Notes under the pieces: model-generated
What the model saw: only the letters and a program-made list of their open reading frames with translations
What the model was told of the DNA's origin: nothing
Databases searched by the model: none
Part shown: piece by piece, positions 24,208-36,402 of the stretch
Layout of the letters: each line of letters starts with the position of its first letter
Numbering within the stretch: the first letter of the stretch is position 1
Source: Notholithocarpus densiflorus
Lineage: Eukaryota; Streptophyta; Magnoliopsida; Fagales; Fagaceae
Direction: 5' to 3'
DNA length: 64,000 nt
Assembly: GCA_030021035.2 (NCBI GenBank)
Contig: JARYZH020000088.1
Coordinates: 1,329,398-1,393,397, forward strand
Made by a program: the position numbers and the translations under genes

Positions 24208-24619
24208 GTTGCACTCTTGTCCTTGTGTCGTCCATGTCACTATCTCCTTTACACGCGGCAATTCCTTATTGGCTGGAAGATTGTCTAGTGGCGTGTCAGG
24301 GTGTTTCAAGATCAGCTGTTTAGATGTTGACACGTGGCTTAATCTAGAGGCCCACCGGTCGAGTCGTTTCGTTTCACTTTTCAAGAAGACCTGCCACATG
24401 GCGTGTTCTGGCTAGATCGCGTCATTTCAATGTCCAGGTCTGTCGCCTATAAATAGTCCATTACCTTTCTTACCCTCTCACTTTCTCATATTTTCCATTT
24501 TGACATCAGTCGTCCATCGCGCCTCGTCTAGAAGTTTTCCTCCCATCCTTAGTCCTCTTCGTCTAGTATCAGGTATCCTCCTTCTTCCATCTATAGGTTT
24601 TTTTTAGTATTCTTTACTC

Positions 24620-26831
24620 ATGGCTGCGATTGTAGTGTCTTCGTCTAGTGATAGGGATGAGAGGGAAATAGATGAGTACCATGATGAAAGTAATACTAGT
24701 GATAGTAGTAGTGATAGTGGTAGTAGTTGTAGTAGTAGTGAGGGGAATACCACAGACAAGCAATACTTGTCTGGAATACCTAGGGCCCCCTTAGAAGTCC
24801 TTCAAGAAGAGATGAGGACAAGGGTGGCTTTTGGGTCGTTCGCTGGGCCGTCCACCAGTGCCCCCTCATCCACCTCCTCAAGTGAAGAGGAAACTTTGTA
24901 TTGTTGTGCTATGGGTATTCCTTCTAGGACGGATGAGAAAAAACTTGACTCTCTTAGAAGTTGGTACTAGATCCTGGAAGATCTTAACCCTCGCCTGGTC
25001 GTCCGTGGTGAATGGTGTTGTACTCCTCACTTTGGAGTGGGTATATATGAGGCCTATCTACCAGGGGGTTTTAGGTTGCCTCTTCATGCCTTTGCTAGGG
25101 AGATCCTCCATAGGTTAGGTTTAGGCATAAACCAGCTCAACCCCAACGCATGGAGGCTCATTATATCCATGCAAACATTGTGGAGGGAAGTTTTTGAAGG
25201 GAACCGTCCTCTTACTATGGACGAGTTCCTATATTGCTACAAACCCTCAGAAATAAGTCAATCCCTAGGCTTCTATCAATTTTCTGCTAGGGGTTCTAGT
25301 TGTAGGTTGGTCAAGTCCCTCCTCATGTTTGATAGAAGATGGAAGACGAAGTTTTTCTTCGTCTCAGGGTTCTGGGCTGGGAACCCTGTTGAGGTAGGCA
25401 GGGACCAATTTCCTCCCTACACTGGTGAGATGGGTAATCTTCGTCTAGAGGATATGTTACTTTTCATTGCTCGTCTTACTTCTTTTGTTATATTTATCTA
25501 ACTCTTTTTTTTTTTTTTTTTTTTTTTTGCAGCTGTAAGATGACCCTCCTTAAGCAAATTTTATCTTGATCGCATCCAACAGGCACGCTCTTTTGCAGAT
25601 AGGACTTTTCATTCCTTAGTCACTCTTCATCGTCTAGCGACTTGGGGGCTTGGACCTGAGCCAACTAAGGAAGCACTTGCCCACGAACTCACCATCCGTA
25701 CACGTAAGTTATTTATTTCATTACATCTTGAACTGTTAATTCGTCTAGACTCTAACAAGTTTTCTTCTTATAGGGATAGCAACCATGAAAGAGAACAAGG
25801 GGAAGGGTTTGGCAGACGAGGAAACCGTCCAGGAGGGAGAGGAAGTTCACTCCCAACCTTGTCCATCTGGTGCGAAGAAAAGGAAGACTCTATCCAAGAC
25901 GATAGATATGGAGTCTCTTCCTAGTCGTCAAGGCCATAAGAAGGCTAGACATGGGTCGTCTAAATCTGAGGTCGTCAAGGTTGGTTCTTTCGTCCCTCCT
26001 ACTTTTGCCAAATAGTCATCCACAGTGCAAATCCTTGATGTGGACCCGTCCAAACCCCCTGAAGCCACCCCGTCCAAACCTCCAAGTGGTAGCCCCATGA
26101 CCCTTCTAAGGAGTAAAGGCCTTGCATGGGAGAGGTTTCAGCAGGTCGTGTCTAATGAGGATGTCGCTAGTTGCTATGACATGTCCGTGAAGGAGTTTGA
26201 ACGATCTACAATTCATGACCTCTTCAAGGTACTTTTTCTCGTCCTTAACAATTTACAAATTAAATTATTCTCGTCCATTTATCTTACGTCCGTATCTATT
26301 CATATAGGCTATGACTAAGCGGCGTCCAGACAAGCTTATGAATTGGACAAGCAGAGGGTCAGGCTTGAGGTGAAGATTCGCGACATGGAGAAGGAATCTA
26401 GCCATCGAGCTGAGGTGAGGGCTAAGTTGGAGGACGAGGTGAAGGGGCTGAAGAATCTCGTCGAAGAGCAAAAAGCAGATGCCGTCGAGAAGGATACTCG
26501 TCTTGACCATCTTCAAAAGAGAAGCGACAAGCTTTGCACTCTTCTGGGTGAGACTAAAGAAGCAGCCATCAAGGAGCTCAAGGCATCTAGCGAGTTCACT
26601 GACATTTTGGACAAAAACTACACTGCTAGTTTTGAGGACTTCCGCATGGACGCCCTTGAACATTTCCCTAGGGTGGATTTCAGTCCAATCAAACTCCGTG
26701 TTGCTGCTAAGAGTTCTCTACTCCAGACGAGCTCTGAAGACGTGAACATTGAAGACAATGCTTCCACTCAACTCGAGAAGGACGACCTAAAGTCTGGGGG
26801 TATTGCCCCCAGTGGTTTATCTCCAAAATGA
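24620..26831 (+). pseudogene. Antisense ORF of the gypsy element (plant transposase_28-like, coiled coil)
   Basis: This runs opposite to gag-pol, between integrase and the 3' LTR. Apparent exons: 24620-25501 (ends near a donor), one ending at about 25705 (CGTACAC/GTAAGTT), about 25775-26229 (from AG/GGATAGCAACC to CTTCAAG/GTACTTT) and 26310-26831. The N-terminus is a Ser/Asp/Glu-rich tract. A middle domain with PGGFRLPLHAF, NPNAWR and SLGFYQFSARG resembles the plant 'putative gypsy type transposon' family (Pfam Transposase_28). The last exon is a charged coiled coil (EKESSHRAEVRAKLEDEV onward). At least three in-frame stops occur: TAG at 24968-24970, TAG near 26013, and a TAA at the start of the last exon. 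Function of this ORF class is not established. The intron calls are my inference. Confidence 0.65.
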
Positions 26832-27749
26832 AATCTTTACTTGTTTCTTTCTTTTCCCTTTTTTTTAAGGGGTCCGTTGTTTTGGACTATTCTAAGTTTC
26901 TCTAAGTATATTAACGCGTCCATGTTTAAGGACGAGTGTTTATACAATTGCCTTTTCCGGGCTTGATACATTAAAGGGGTTTTGGACGATGGTCGTCTAC
27001 CCTTCTTATTTATGAACATATTTTCGTCCATGTTTAAATACTCATTCTTATTTTTATTGCCAATTTTAATTCCAAGTGTCCTTCATCCATAGTTAGGACT
27101 TTATTTTGGAATAGATGAATATTTTCCTCGTCCTTAGGCTTATTCTTGGAATTTTGCTTGGCTATTTTTCTTTTCATCCATAGCTTGTATTGCCTAGTGG
27201 ATTGGACATGTCGTCCATATAAAGTGTATTGCATGCATGCCTTTCTTCGCCCTTTATTTTTGGACAAGTGAACTGGGAGGTGTTTGTTCCTTCCCTTTGT
27301 ACTTAACGTTATTGCCTTAAGTTTTATGGCAATTTTCCTTTTCCTCGTCTAAGGATGGCTCATGACGATACATCTCCACGTCCAAAGATTTTAAACGTCT
27401 TTAATTTCATATGGACGTTAATTTCACAGAATCATCAACACTTAAATTAGAGAATTCAAGTTGCTTAAAGTTCTATAATAGAAAATTATGAATAACGCAA
27501 ACATTAGAGAACTTAGTACGTAGCATCGTCCAAAGACATCATTCATGCTAGTACTTAGTCCTTTTTTTAGGGAATTTAAATTACTTTGTATACAAAAGGA
27601 CTTTGTTCATGACATCGTCCATAGAACACGCTAGTAGCTAGTGCTTTTCAGGGAATTCAAATGCTAGAAAACATAAAATACTACTGAAAAACATAAGTGC
27701 TGAAAGATAACATGAATAAACTACTAGTGATCACTAGTAATCTTTAGTC
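26832..27749. other. Non-coding spacer of the gypsy element
   Basis: No supported coding frame between the end of the antisense ORF and the pol terminus. The hexamer TCGTCC or its complement recurs many times here, as it does in the LTRs and the antisense ORF. The boundary with pol is approximate. Confidence 0.5.
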
Positions 27750-30595
27750 TCGTCCATGCTGACCTTCCTGATGAGTCTTCCTTACTGGTAGTACTTCCTC
27801 AAGTGCTCCACATTCCACGGGTGTTCCAGCTTTCATCCATCTAGGTGCTTCCAAGTAGTATGAACCTTACCTTTTGAAATTGAGAACTCCATATGGCCCT
27901 TCCCAGTTAGGTCCCAACTTTCCATGAGCGGGGTCCATAGTAGCCATGGACACCCTTTTTAGGACGAGATCTCCAATGTTGAATTGCCTTGGCTTCACCA
28001 ATGTGTCATGGTGCTTAGTCATTAGGTTCTTGTAACGCCCACCCTCTGTTCTGCATCCATCCTTACCTCGTCAATAAGGTCAAGGCTTAAACGAAGCTGT
28101 TTCTCATTCTCCTCATTGTTATAGTGGGCCACCCTGTAGCTAGTTAGACCAACCTCTGCAGGTATCACTGCATCACTTTCATATGCTAACTTAAAAGGAG
28201 TTTCTCCAGTTGGAGTCCTTACTGTCGTCCTATATGCCTAAAGGACGCTGGGTAATTCATCCGGCCATATCCCTTTTGCCCCCTCAAGCCGAGTCTTGAT
28301 AATTTTCAGCAAGGATCGGTTTGCAACTTCAGCCTGTAGGTGGGAGGGTGAGGTGTAGTGATTCCTAATTCCATACTGCTCGCAAAACTCTCTGAATGGT
28401 GTATTGTCAAACTGGCGTCCGTTGTCTGAGATAAGCACCCTAGGGATTCCGAAACGGCAGATAATGTTTTTCCAAACAAAGCTTCTGACGTTTTGCTTGG
28501 TAATCTTTGCCAATGGCTCTACTTCCACACATTTGGTAAAATAATCAATCTCTACCACCAAGAACCTTATTTGCCTTGTCCCCATGGGAAAGGGACCAAG
28601 GATATCAAGTCCCCATTGGGCAAAAGGCCAAGGGGCTACCATTAGAGTGAGGTATTCTGATGGTCATCTAGGCATATTACTGTAGTGTTGACATTTGTCG
28701 CATGCTTTTACATAGGCTTTGGCATCTGCTTGCATGGACGGCCAATAGTATCTGGCGCGGACTATCTTATGAATGAGGGACCTGGCCCCCAAGTGGTTTC
28801 CACAAGCTTATTCATGGACATCTCTCAGGACATAATGAAACTCGTCCGGAGTTAAACACCTTAAATAGGGATGAGAAAAACCCCTCTTGTACAACACCTT
28901 GTCCATAAGGATGAACCTCGTTGCTCTCACCCTTAGTTTCCTTGCTTCTTCTTTATCCTCTAGGAGGAGTCTCTCTTTAAGATAAGACACAATTGGAGTG
29001 GTCCAGTTGGCTACTCCGTCTATCTGATGTACTTCTAGAATGTCAATACTTGGGATATACTGGACTTTAATTTGATCACTCACCATCTCGTCTGTAGATG
29101 CCGTCTTGGCTAGGACGTTAGCTTCCACATTATCCTCCCTTGGTATCTGTTGAAATTGAGTTGTTGCGACGCTTTTGATGCATTGCTTAACTTTACCCAA
29201 GTACTTTTTCATTTGTTCTTCCTTGGCTTCACACGTTCCATTCACTTGACCTCTCACCAACTGTGAGTCTCCTTGGACGAGAGCCGAATCTGCTTCAAGT
29301 GATTTAACTAACTCCAAGCCCTGAAGTAGGGCTTCATATTCACCTTCATTATTGGTTGTCTGGAATTGTAGATGGACGGCGTACTCCAGATGATCCCCTT
29401 TTGGTGATTGTAAAACTATCCAAATTCCTCCTGCATGCTGTGTGGATGAACCATCCATATAGATAACTCACTATTTTACCCCCTGGCCTTCATTCTGTAG
29501 ATTACTAGCATGAGTGAATTCGGCAATGAAGTCTGCAAGGACTTGGGCTTTTATTGCTTCTCTTGGTCTATATCGCACGTCAAATTCACTAAGTTCCACT
29601 ACCCACTGGATCAATCGTTTAGCAGTCTTCAGCTTATTCATAGCTTTCTTTAACAGGTGATCTGTTAAGACGTTGATTACATAAGCTTGGAAATAAGGCC
29701 TGAGCTTTCTTGCTGCTGTCACCAATGAAAATGCTAACTTTTCCATTGGTGGATATCGTCCTTTAGCTCCTCTTAAAGCTTTGCTAGTGTAGTAAACGGG
29801 CTTCTGTACCTTTCACTCTTATTTGATCAAGGCCGAACTCACTACATGAGGGGACACCGCTAAGTAGAGATACAATTCTTCACCTGGTTTGGACGGGCTC
29901 AGCAGCGGAGTTCAAGCGAGATAAGCCTTCAAGTCTTCAAATGCTTGTTGGCACTTGTCCGTCCATTCAAACGTTTTCCTTAATACTTTGAAAAATGGTA
30001 AACACTTGTTAGTAGCTTTTGAAATAAACTTGTTAAGGGCAGCTATCCGTCGAGTGAGGCTCTGGACGTCCTTGATATTCTTTAGGAGCTCCATGTTCAA
30101 GATCGCTTGGATTTTATCAGGGTTTGCTTCAATCCCTCTCTGTGAAACCATAAAACCAAGGAATTTCCCTGATGCAACTCCAAAGGCACATTTGCTTGGA
30201 TTCAGTTTCATCTTATATCGCCTAAGTGTATCAAAGGTTTCTTGAAGGTCGTCCAAATGCTGTGCCTCCTTTGCGCTCTTGACTAACATGTCGTCCACGT
30301 ATACTTCAACATTTCGCCTAATTTGTGGACGAAACACATAGTTGACTAGCCTCTAGTAGGTAGCTCCTACATTTTTCAGACCAAACAACATTACTTTGTA
30401 ACAAAACAAACATTGGCTTGTGATGAAAGATATTTTCTCCTGGTCTGCCTCGTCCATCTTAATCTGGTTGTACCTTGAGAATACATCCATGAAACTCAGT
30501 AGCTGGTGTCCAGCTGTTAAGTCCATCAGCTGATTAATGCGCGGAAGAGGATAGCTATCCTTGGGGCATGCCTTGTTTAAATCTATGAAGTCCAC
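27750..30595 (-). pseudogene. gypsy pol, 3' part: RT end, two RNase H domains, integrase
   Basis: Reading from 30595 downward: RT from VDFIDLNKACPKD, with active site VYVDDMLV (near 30295); a native RNase H/connection region (about 29960-29480); then a second, archaeal-type RNase H (29458 to about 29090) with MDGSS, NNEGEYEAL and QGDSQLV. At its fourth acidic position the sequence is EANVLA, so Asn replaces the usual Asp. Integrase follows, with a CDKCQHY zinc-site remnant, WGLDILGPFP, SDNGRQFDN and the AEVANRSLLKIIK helix. Stops interrupt the frame (for example near 30353, 29911 and 29470). The polyprotein would make cDNA and integrate it; this copy cannot. Confidence 0.88.
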
Positions 30596-31514
30596 TGTTG
30601 AGAAATTTAGACCCCAGTTGATAGGATTAACAAGTTTTAAAACCAAGTTGTTAATTAAATTTATTATGAATAAACCTTGTTAAAACAAACAAATGTCAAT
30701 ATCATGCACAACGGAAAAGTAAATAAAACAAGATATGATGACTCAGGAAAACTAATGAACCAAACTCGTTTCACAGTAAAAAACCTGGGGGGAAACATTC
30801 CCGAAAAGCAATCCACTATAATAAAGAGAAGTTTTAGATCCAGTACAAAACCTTTGTCCCTAAACTCTACAATCCCAATAGATGAACTTACAGCGAAAAC
30901 TTTCTACTGCTTCAGAACCTATAAACTCTCTAGTATATGAACGTCACCAATGATGCACGGATCCTAGAACGTGACTAACTCCAGCAACTTGAAGAAGATG
31001 TTGTTAGCTACAAAGTTCTTCACTTCATCAACAATGAATATCAAGAAGCACTTGGTTACAAAACCCTAAGGTGCAAAGATACAGTAACTTCTTTCAGAGA
31101 GAATAAGGCATTAGGTCACTTTTTGCATGTGTTCTCCATGTATAACGGCCTTTAGAATAAGTCTTATATATGTCTAGGGTTGTGAGAAAAAAAAACCCTA
31201 CACATACATGTCAGCTAGGGCCAAAAATCAGATCTGAAATTTCTGATTTTGTAGATCTCGACAAATTCAACTTCTGTCGAGCTTCTGTCAAGTTTCGTTC
31301 TTAAATCTCGATAGATACTGTTTCTATCAAGGTATCTGTCGAGTTTTAATGAACATATTTTCTTCACTTGTTTCTTAGTCCAATCTTTATGGCTTTAATA
31401 CTTGACTTGAACTCTTGTTTCTTGAAGTACTAAACTCATTCTAGGTCTACCCAATTACAAGTATAGTACATTTTGTCAAAGGATTAGCCAATTGCATAAA
31501 ATATGTTCTTAACA
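30596..31514 (-). repeat. 3' LTR of the copia-type element
   Basis: It matches 35504-36397 closely. Shared strings include GAATTAACAAG/GGATTAACAAG, GGGGAAACATTCCCGAAAAGC and CAGCTAGGGC, and TATATATGTCTAGGG may include promoter sequence. It contains several CTGTCGAG and ATCTCGA motifs. Confidence 0.9.
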
Positions 31515-33746
31515 ATCTCCCCCTTTGGCAATCCATAACAAAACCACAACAAAACAAATAATCATGAAAGAAGTCTTAAATTACTAAACTCATAACCACT
31601 TGTTGTATTACAAAATAAATCTATCCCTACTACAAACTCTTGAAAAACTTTGTAAGGAAAGAGTTCACGGCATGATAGGCTTTCACAATCTATCTTTCTG
31701 AAACACATAAACAAAACTCATCAAGGCATCATGTGTGAAACAAAAATAAAGATTGTGTACATAAAGAAACATGTGTATAAAGAGAGAAAAAAAAACACAT
31801 GTAAAGGTAGGTGAAGAAGACATACATCATATATATAAATATATATATATATATATTTATATCAAAGATAAGCACAAAGTATGTAAAAATGGTCACAAGA
31901 CCGGTGTACAAGAAGCTAAAAGAAGCTCCTAAAACAACGAGGAGGTAAACACTCACCCTAACAAGACAAAACACAACTCCCCCTTACAAAGGCATATATT
32001 TCTCCCCCTAACATGTAGAATCTTAAAAAGAAACCACATTTTCTCCCCCTTTTTGTCAATGATTGACAAAGACTACAAGAAGCTATAAAGCTTCACTCGA
32101 GAAACATAAAGGTGATCTAAGATGATCAAGGGAGCACAAGGAATCCAAATAAATGAATAAAAGTAATGAAACAAGATGTTATGGATGACAAGATAATAGA
32201 AAGATGCAAAACATGTAAAAAACAATGCATGCAAGAGGGTCTCGACAGATCGAGAAGCTGTCGAGATGCTATTGAGTTGGCAGAAAGCACATAATATTAT
32301 CTTGATAGATTGAGATATGTGTCGAGAATCTATCGAGAAGCTCCCCAGAAATCTCGATGGATCGAGAATCTGTCGAGAATGTATCAAGCAGACAGAGAGC
32401 ACAAAAATTTGGCTCGATGGATCGACCTAGTTGTTGAGAAGCTATCGAGGTCAAATCCAAAAATCTTGATAGAAGAAACTTGTGTCGAGCTGCTGTCTAG
32501 ATGCTGTCGAGAAGGTATCGAGTAGCTGTCGAGAAGACAGAAGCAAGGTTTTCCAAGGGAGGAAAAACACACAAGATGAATGCAACAAGATAGCTACTCA
32601 AACAAGCATCCAAGCAGCATGTTAAGCACTCAAACACAGCTCAAATCTAGATGTAAAACATTTCTAGATCAAAAGACATACATACATACTAAACAAGTCT
32701 AACCAATTTTATTTTTCAAAAACAAGTTAAGACAGTTTAGCAAGCATATATTAACACATGTATCCTTTGTGATGGCCAAATCACATTGTACCTGCACATG
32801 TATCAAGAGTAGGAAAGAATTTGCATGTTGTGTGTAAACCAAAGCAAGAGTGCGTAAGTGTCTCATATTATGAAGATTTGAGACATGAGAAAATCAAATA
32901 TACTCACACATAATCATAACTATTTGATGGGGACTATCACCTTCGAGATACATCCTATAACTCCCACATCTCCTAGAAACATGCTTGCAAACATATTAAA
33001 AGCATTTTGATTCTTTTTGCTTTTATTTTTCTTTTAAGCATAGCATGCATGGGCATATAAGAGAGAAAAGAAATACCCAATTATGTAAGCCAAAACATCA
33101 CAATTGTGCTATGCCGAAACACACAAATGTTATACATGATTGATGGGCTTTAATGGTGAGATGATTATTTATGCCTTCCTCTTAGGATTTTCTAGTCATT
33201 CCCGTCAAAAAGAGTGATATAAGTATTAAGTATAAAAGATTACTTAATCGTACTCATCACCAACACGAGTCACAAAGCTCACTTGTTTAGTTGTGCATTA
33301 AAATACTCATCTAAGCTACAAGAGATACAAAGTTTAGAAACTTTATTTCAATGGCCATCAAAGGTACACAAGTACCAACATACACAAACACACACTGTTT
33401 TTGTATTATTTTATTATTATTATTATTATTGTTTAAAAAAAAAAAAAAAAAACTAAACAACCAAACAAAAACAGACAAACAACATGAACGTATGGAGATA
33501 GATGTAGATGCATGAAAGCATGATTCCAAAACTAGATAAAAAATCAAGCAAGAAAGTCTTACTTTAGATAGAAAGAATTAAAGTAGAGGACAGATAAAAA
33601 AGACAATTAAGTGTTAGGCTCCTTTTTCACTCATACAACACGAGTCTTTGGCTGTGAAGATAAAAAGACACTTGTCCTAGTATGTCTACTAAAAGACATA
33701 AAAGAATTAGAATTCTCCTAAAATTGAGTTAAAAAGCTCAAAACTT
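31515..33746. other. Internal region lacking pol, copia-type element
   Basis: No open frame with retroelement domains is present where protease, integrase and RT would be expected. The stretch is AT-rich. It has an (AT)n run (31829-31858), a (TAT)n run near 33405-33430 and the CTGTCGAG cluster. Confidence 0.6.
32238..32536. repeat. Cluster of CTGTCGAG / CTCGACAG motifs
   Basis: About 300 bp in which CTGTCGAG occurs exactly at least four times, together with its complement CTCGACAG and many one-off variants (TATCGAG, GATGGATCGAG). The same short motifs occur in both LTRs of this element. Spacing is irregular, so it is not a simple tandem array. Confidence 0.7.
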
Positions 33747-35435
33747 TTAATAACTCTCCAAACAAAGGTGTAGTTCCTTGAGAGGAAACCTGTGATCGTT
33801 TGGACACTTGTTTTTGAGGATACAACTTAAAGCAATTAGGACGAATATGTCCAGAAACACCACAATGGTGATAAACATGAGTAGTTTTGAACTACTAGAC
33901 TTCCTAGAGTGAGGTCTAACAAAGGATTTAGAATTAGCCAAATCTTTGGATTTCATACCTTTATCACTTTTCTCAAATTGGGGCACAAAGACAGTCTTTA
34001 ATCTAGAAGTCATGGAAGAGGAAGGGCTGAAGGAAACAACATATCTTAAGCCAGTCTTATCAAAACTAAGCTTTTGAGCACTTAATACCTCATCAAACTT
34101 TGCACTAGACATCCTCTCTATTTAAGTTCTAACTTGACTAAGCTCAACCTCGAGATTCTTGACCTTCTCTTCTAATGAGGTGTTCTCCACAACAAAAGTC
34201 TCTACTAACCTTGTAGTCTCATCTAGTTTGACTAACAGTTCAGCCTTTTCAGTTTTTACCTCATTAAGCTCTTTTCTACAAAGATGATAAGTCTTTTCAA
34301 ATTTTATAAATTCAGTGCATAGCTTATCATAAGCTTCCTGAATGGTCAACTTCTTGGGTACTTCATCATCAGAAGAATCCTCACTGTCACCAGTATTCTC
34401 CATAATCACTTTATCGGTTGTGGCAGCAAAAGCCATAAAGTGACCACATTCATCCACATACTCATCAGAAGAATCATTCTTAGTATCACTCAAGGTAGCA
34501 ACCAACCCCTTTACCTTTTGAATTCTTGGTCTTTTCCTTCATAAGATAGTTTGGGCACTCTATCTCATATGACCAAAAACTTTGCACTCATGGCACTGAA
34601 TGAGGGGTTTCTCATTCTTACCCTTCCTAGAAGATTTAGATTTCCTAGGAGGTTTGTCCTTATCCTTTTTCCTATATTGAAAAAGCTTGATAATCTCATT
34701 AGCTATGAAGGTTAGATCCTCATCCTCATCATCATCTTCATCTTCGCTTTCATCTTCATCTTTAGAGTTATCAATCTCTTCCTCTATACCCTTAAAAGCC
34801 AAGTTTCTACTCTTTCCACCTTTTCCCATTAAACCTAATCCCATCTCATAGGTTTGAAGGTTCCCTACAAGCTCAGTCAAAGGAATTTGATCAATGTCCT
34901 TCACTTTTTCAATGGCAGTGATCTTGGCATGAAATCCTTCAAGTAGGGACCTAAGGATTTTTCTAATAATTTTGGGTTCCGCAATAGATTCTCCAAGATT
35001 GAAGGCAGAATTCACAATATCCTTGAGTTTAGCATAGAACTCATCAAATGTCTCATTCTCCTCCATCCTTATTTCTTCAAAACTACTAATGAGTCTTTAA
35101 AACTTCACAGTCTTTACTGCTTTGGTACCTTCATAGGTGGTCTCAAGAATGGTCCACGCTTCCTTGGCAACTTCCGTGTATGATATTTTCTTGAATTCCT
35201 CATTGGTCACCCCACAAAACAAAGCATTCAAGGCCCTACTATTGAAATTTGCCACTTTGATTGTTGCTTCATCCCAATCCACCGGCGCTTCCTTTGGCTT
35301 AATTCAGCCAACTTCAACAGCTTGCCATGCTTTTTCACCTAGAGCCTGCAAAAAAACTTTCATACGAATTTTCCAATACGCATAATTAGTGCCATCAAAT
35401 AAAAGAGGAATCAAAAGAGATTGTCCACGATCCAT
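33747..35435 (-). pseudogene. copia-type gag (UBN2/DUF4219-like) with zinc knuckle
   Basis: From the ATG at 35435 the minus strand encodes a gag of the plant DUF4219/UBN2 type: YWKIRMKVFLQALGE near the start, KEAWTILETTYEGTKAVKT, and IRKILRSL with IPLTELVGNLQTYEMGLG. An acidic stretch (residues rich in DED, about 34715-34780) and a basic linker precede a zinc knuckle start CHECKVFGHMR (about 34560-34590). A further gag-linker frame covers 34122-34505 (acidic, then coiled coil), and another 33747-34112. Stops or frameshifts lie near 35280, 35095, 34555 and 34115, so the protein is broken. gag forms the particle that packages element RNA. Confidence 0.8.
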
Positions 35436-35485
35436 GACAATGGGGGTCAAGGATCATACTTAGGAAATTAATCTAATCAGAGTGT

Positions 35486-35503
35486 ACCCGCTTTGATACC
35501 ACT
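35486..35503 (-). other. Primer binding site, copia-type element
   Basis: The minus strand reads AAGTGGTATCAAAGCGGG directly after the 5' LTR. TGGTATCA is complementary to the 3' end of initiator methionine tRNA. Confidence 0.75.
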
Positions 35504-36397
35504 TGTTGGGAAATTTAGACCCTGGTTAATAGAATTAACAAGTTTTAAAATCAAGTTGTTAATTAAATTTATTATGAATAAACCTTGTTAAAACAAACAA
35601 ACATCAATATTTTGCACAATGGAAAAGTAAATAAAACAAGATATGATGACCTAGGAAAACCAATGAAACAAACTCGTTTCACGGTAAAAAACCTGAGGGG
35701 AAACATTCCCGAAAAGCAATCCACTATAATAAAGAGAAGTTTCAGATCCAGTACAAAACCTTTGTCCCTAAACTCTACAATCCCAATAGATGAACTTACA
35801 GCGAAAACTTTCTACCACTTCAGAACCTTTAAACTCTCTAGTATATGAACGCCACCAATGATGCACGGATCCCAATACGTGACTAACTCCAGCAACTTGA
35901 AGAAGATGTTGTTGGTTGCAAAGTTCTTCACTTTATCAACAATGAATATCAAGAAGCACTTGGTTACAAAACCCTAAGGTGCAAAGACGCAGTAACTTCT
36001 TTCAGAGAGAATAAGGCACTAGGTCACTTTTTGCATGTGTTCTCCATGTATAACGGCCTTTAGAATAAGCCTTATATATGTCTAGGGTATTGAGAAAAGA
36101 AACCCAACATATACATGTCAGCTAGGGCTAGAAATTCTGATTTCGTAGATCTCGACAGATTCAGCTTTTGTCGAGCTTCGTTCTTAAATCTTGATAGATA
36201 CTGTTTCTATCGAGGTATCTGTCGAGCTTTAATGAACAACTTTTCTTCACTTGTTTCTTGGTACAATCTTCATGGCTTTAATACTTGACTTGAACTCTTA
36301 TTTCTTGAAGTACTAAACCCATTCTAGATCTACCCAATTACAAGTAAAGTGCATTTTGTCAAAGGATTAGCCAATTACATAAAATATGTCCTTAATA
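35504..36397 (-). repeat. 5' LTR of the copia-type element
   Basis: Counterpart of 30596-31514, about 25 bp shorter. The internal primer-site side is at 35504, and the outer end abuts TCCAC. Confidence 0.9.
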
Positions 36398-36402
36398 TCC
36401 AC

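Larger units (their letters stand above)
30596..36397 (-). mobile_element. Ty1/copia-type LTR element, gag only, inside gypsy RT
   Basis: LTRs 30596-31514 and 35504-36397 begin and end TGTT...AACA-like and are flanked by the exact duplication TCCAC (30591-30595 and 36398-36402). On the minus strand the 5' LTR is followed by GTGGTATCAAAGCGGG, an initiator-Met tRNA primer site, and the 3' LTR is preceded by the polypurine tract AAAGGGGGAGAT. Both are typical of copia elements. Only gag is recognisable: no protease, integrase or RT domain is present between gag and the 3' LTR. It is therefore non-autonomous, by deletion or by design. The host reading frame across the duplication is the RT motif CVDF/IDLNKAC. 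Confidence 0.9.

Noticed and set aside
24205..24399. Opposed open frames at the gypsy 3' LTR/internal junction
   Set aside because: Both strands are open over the same 200 bp with no domain similarity. They are chance frames at the edge of the LTR.
32238..32536. CRISPR-like array
   Set aside because: The repeated motif is short, the spacing irregular and the location inside a plant retroelement. No cas genes.
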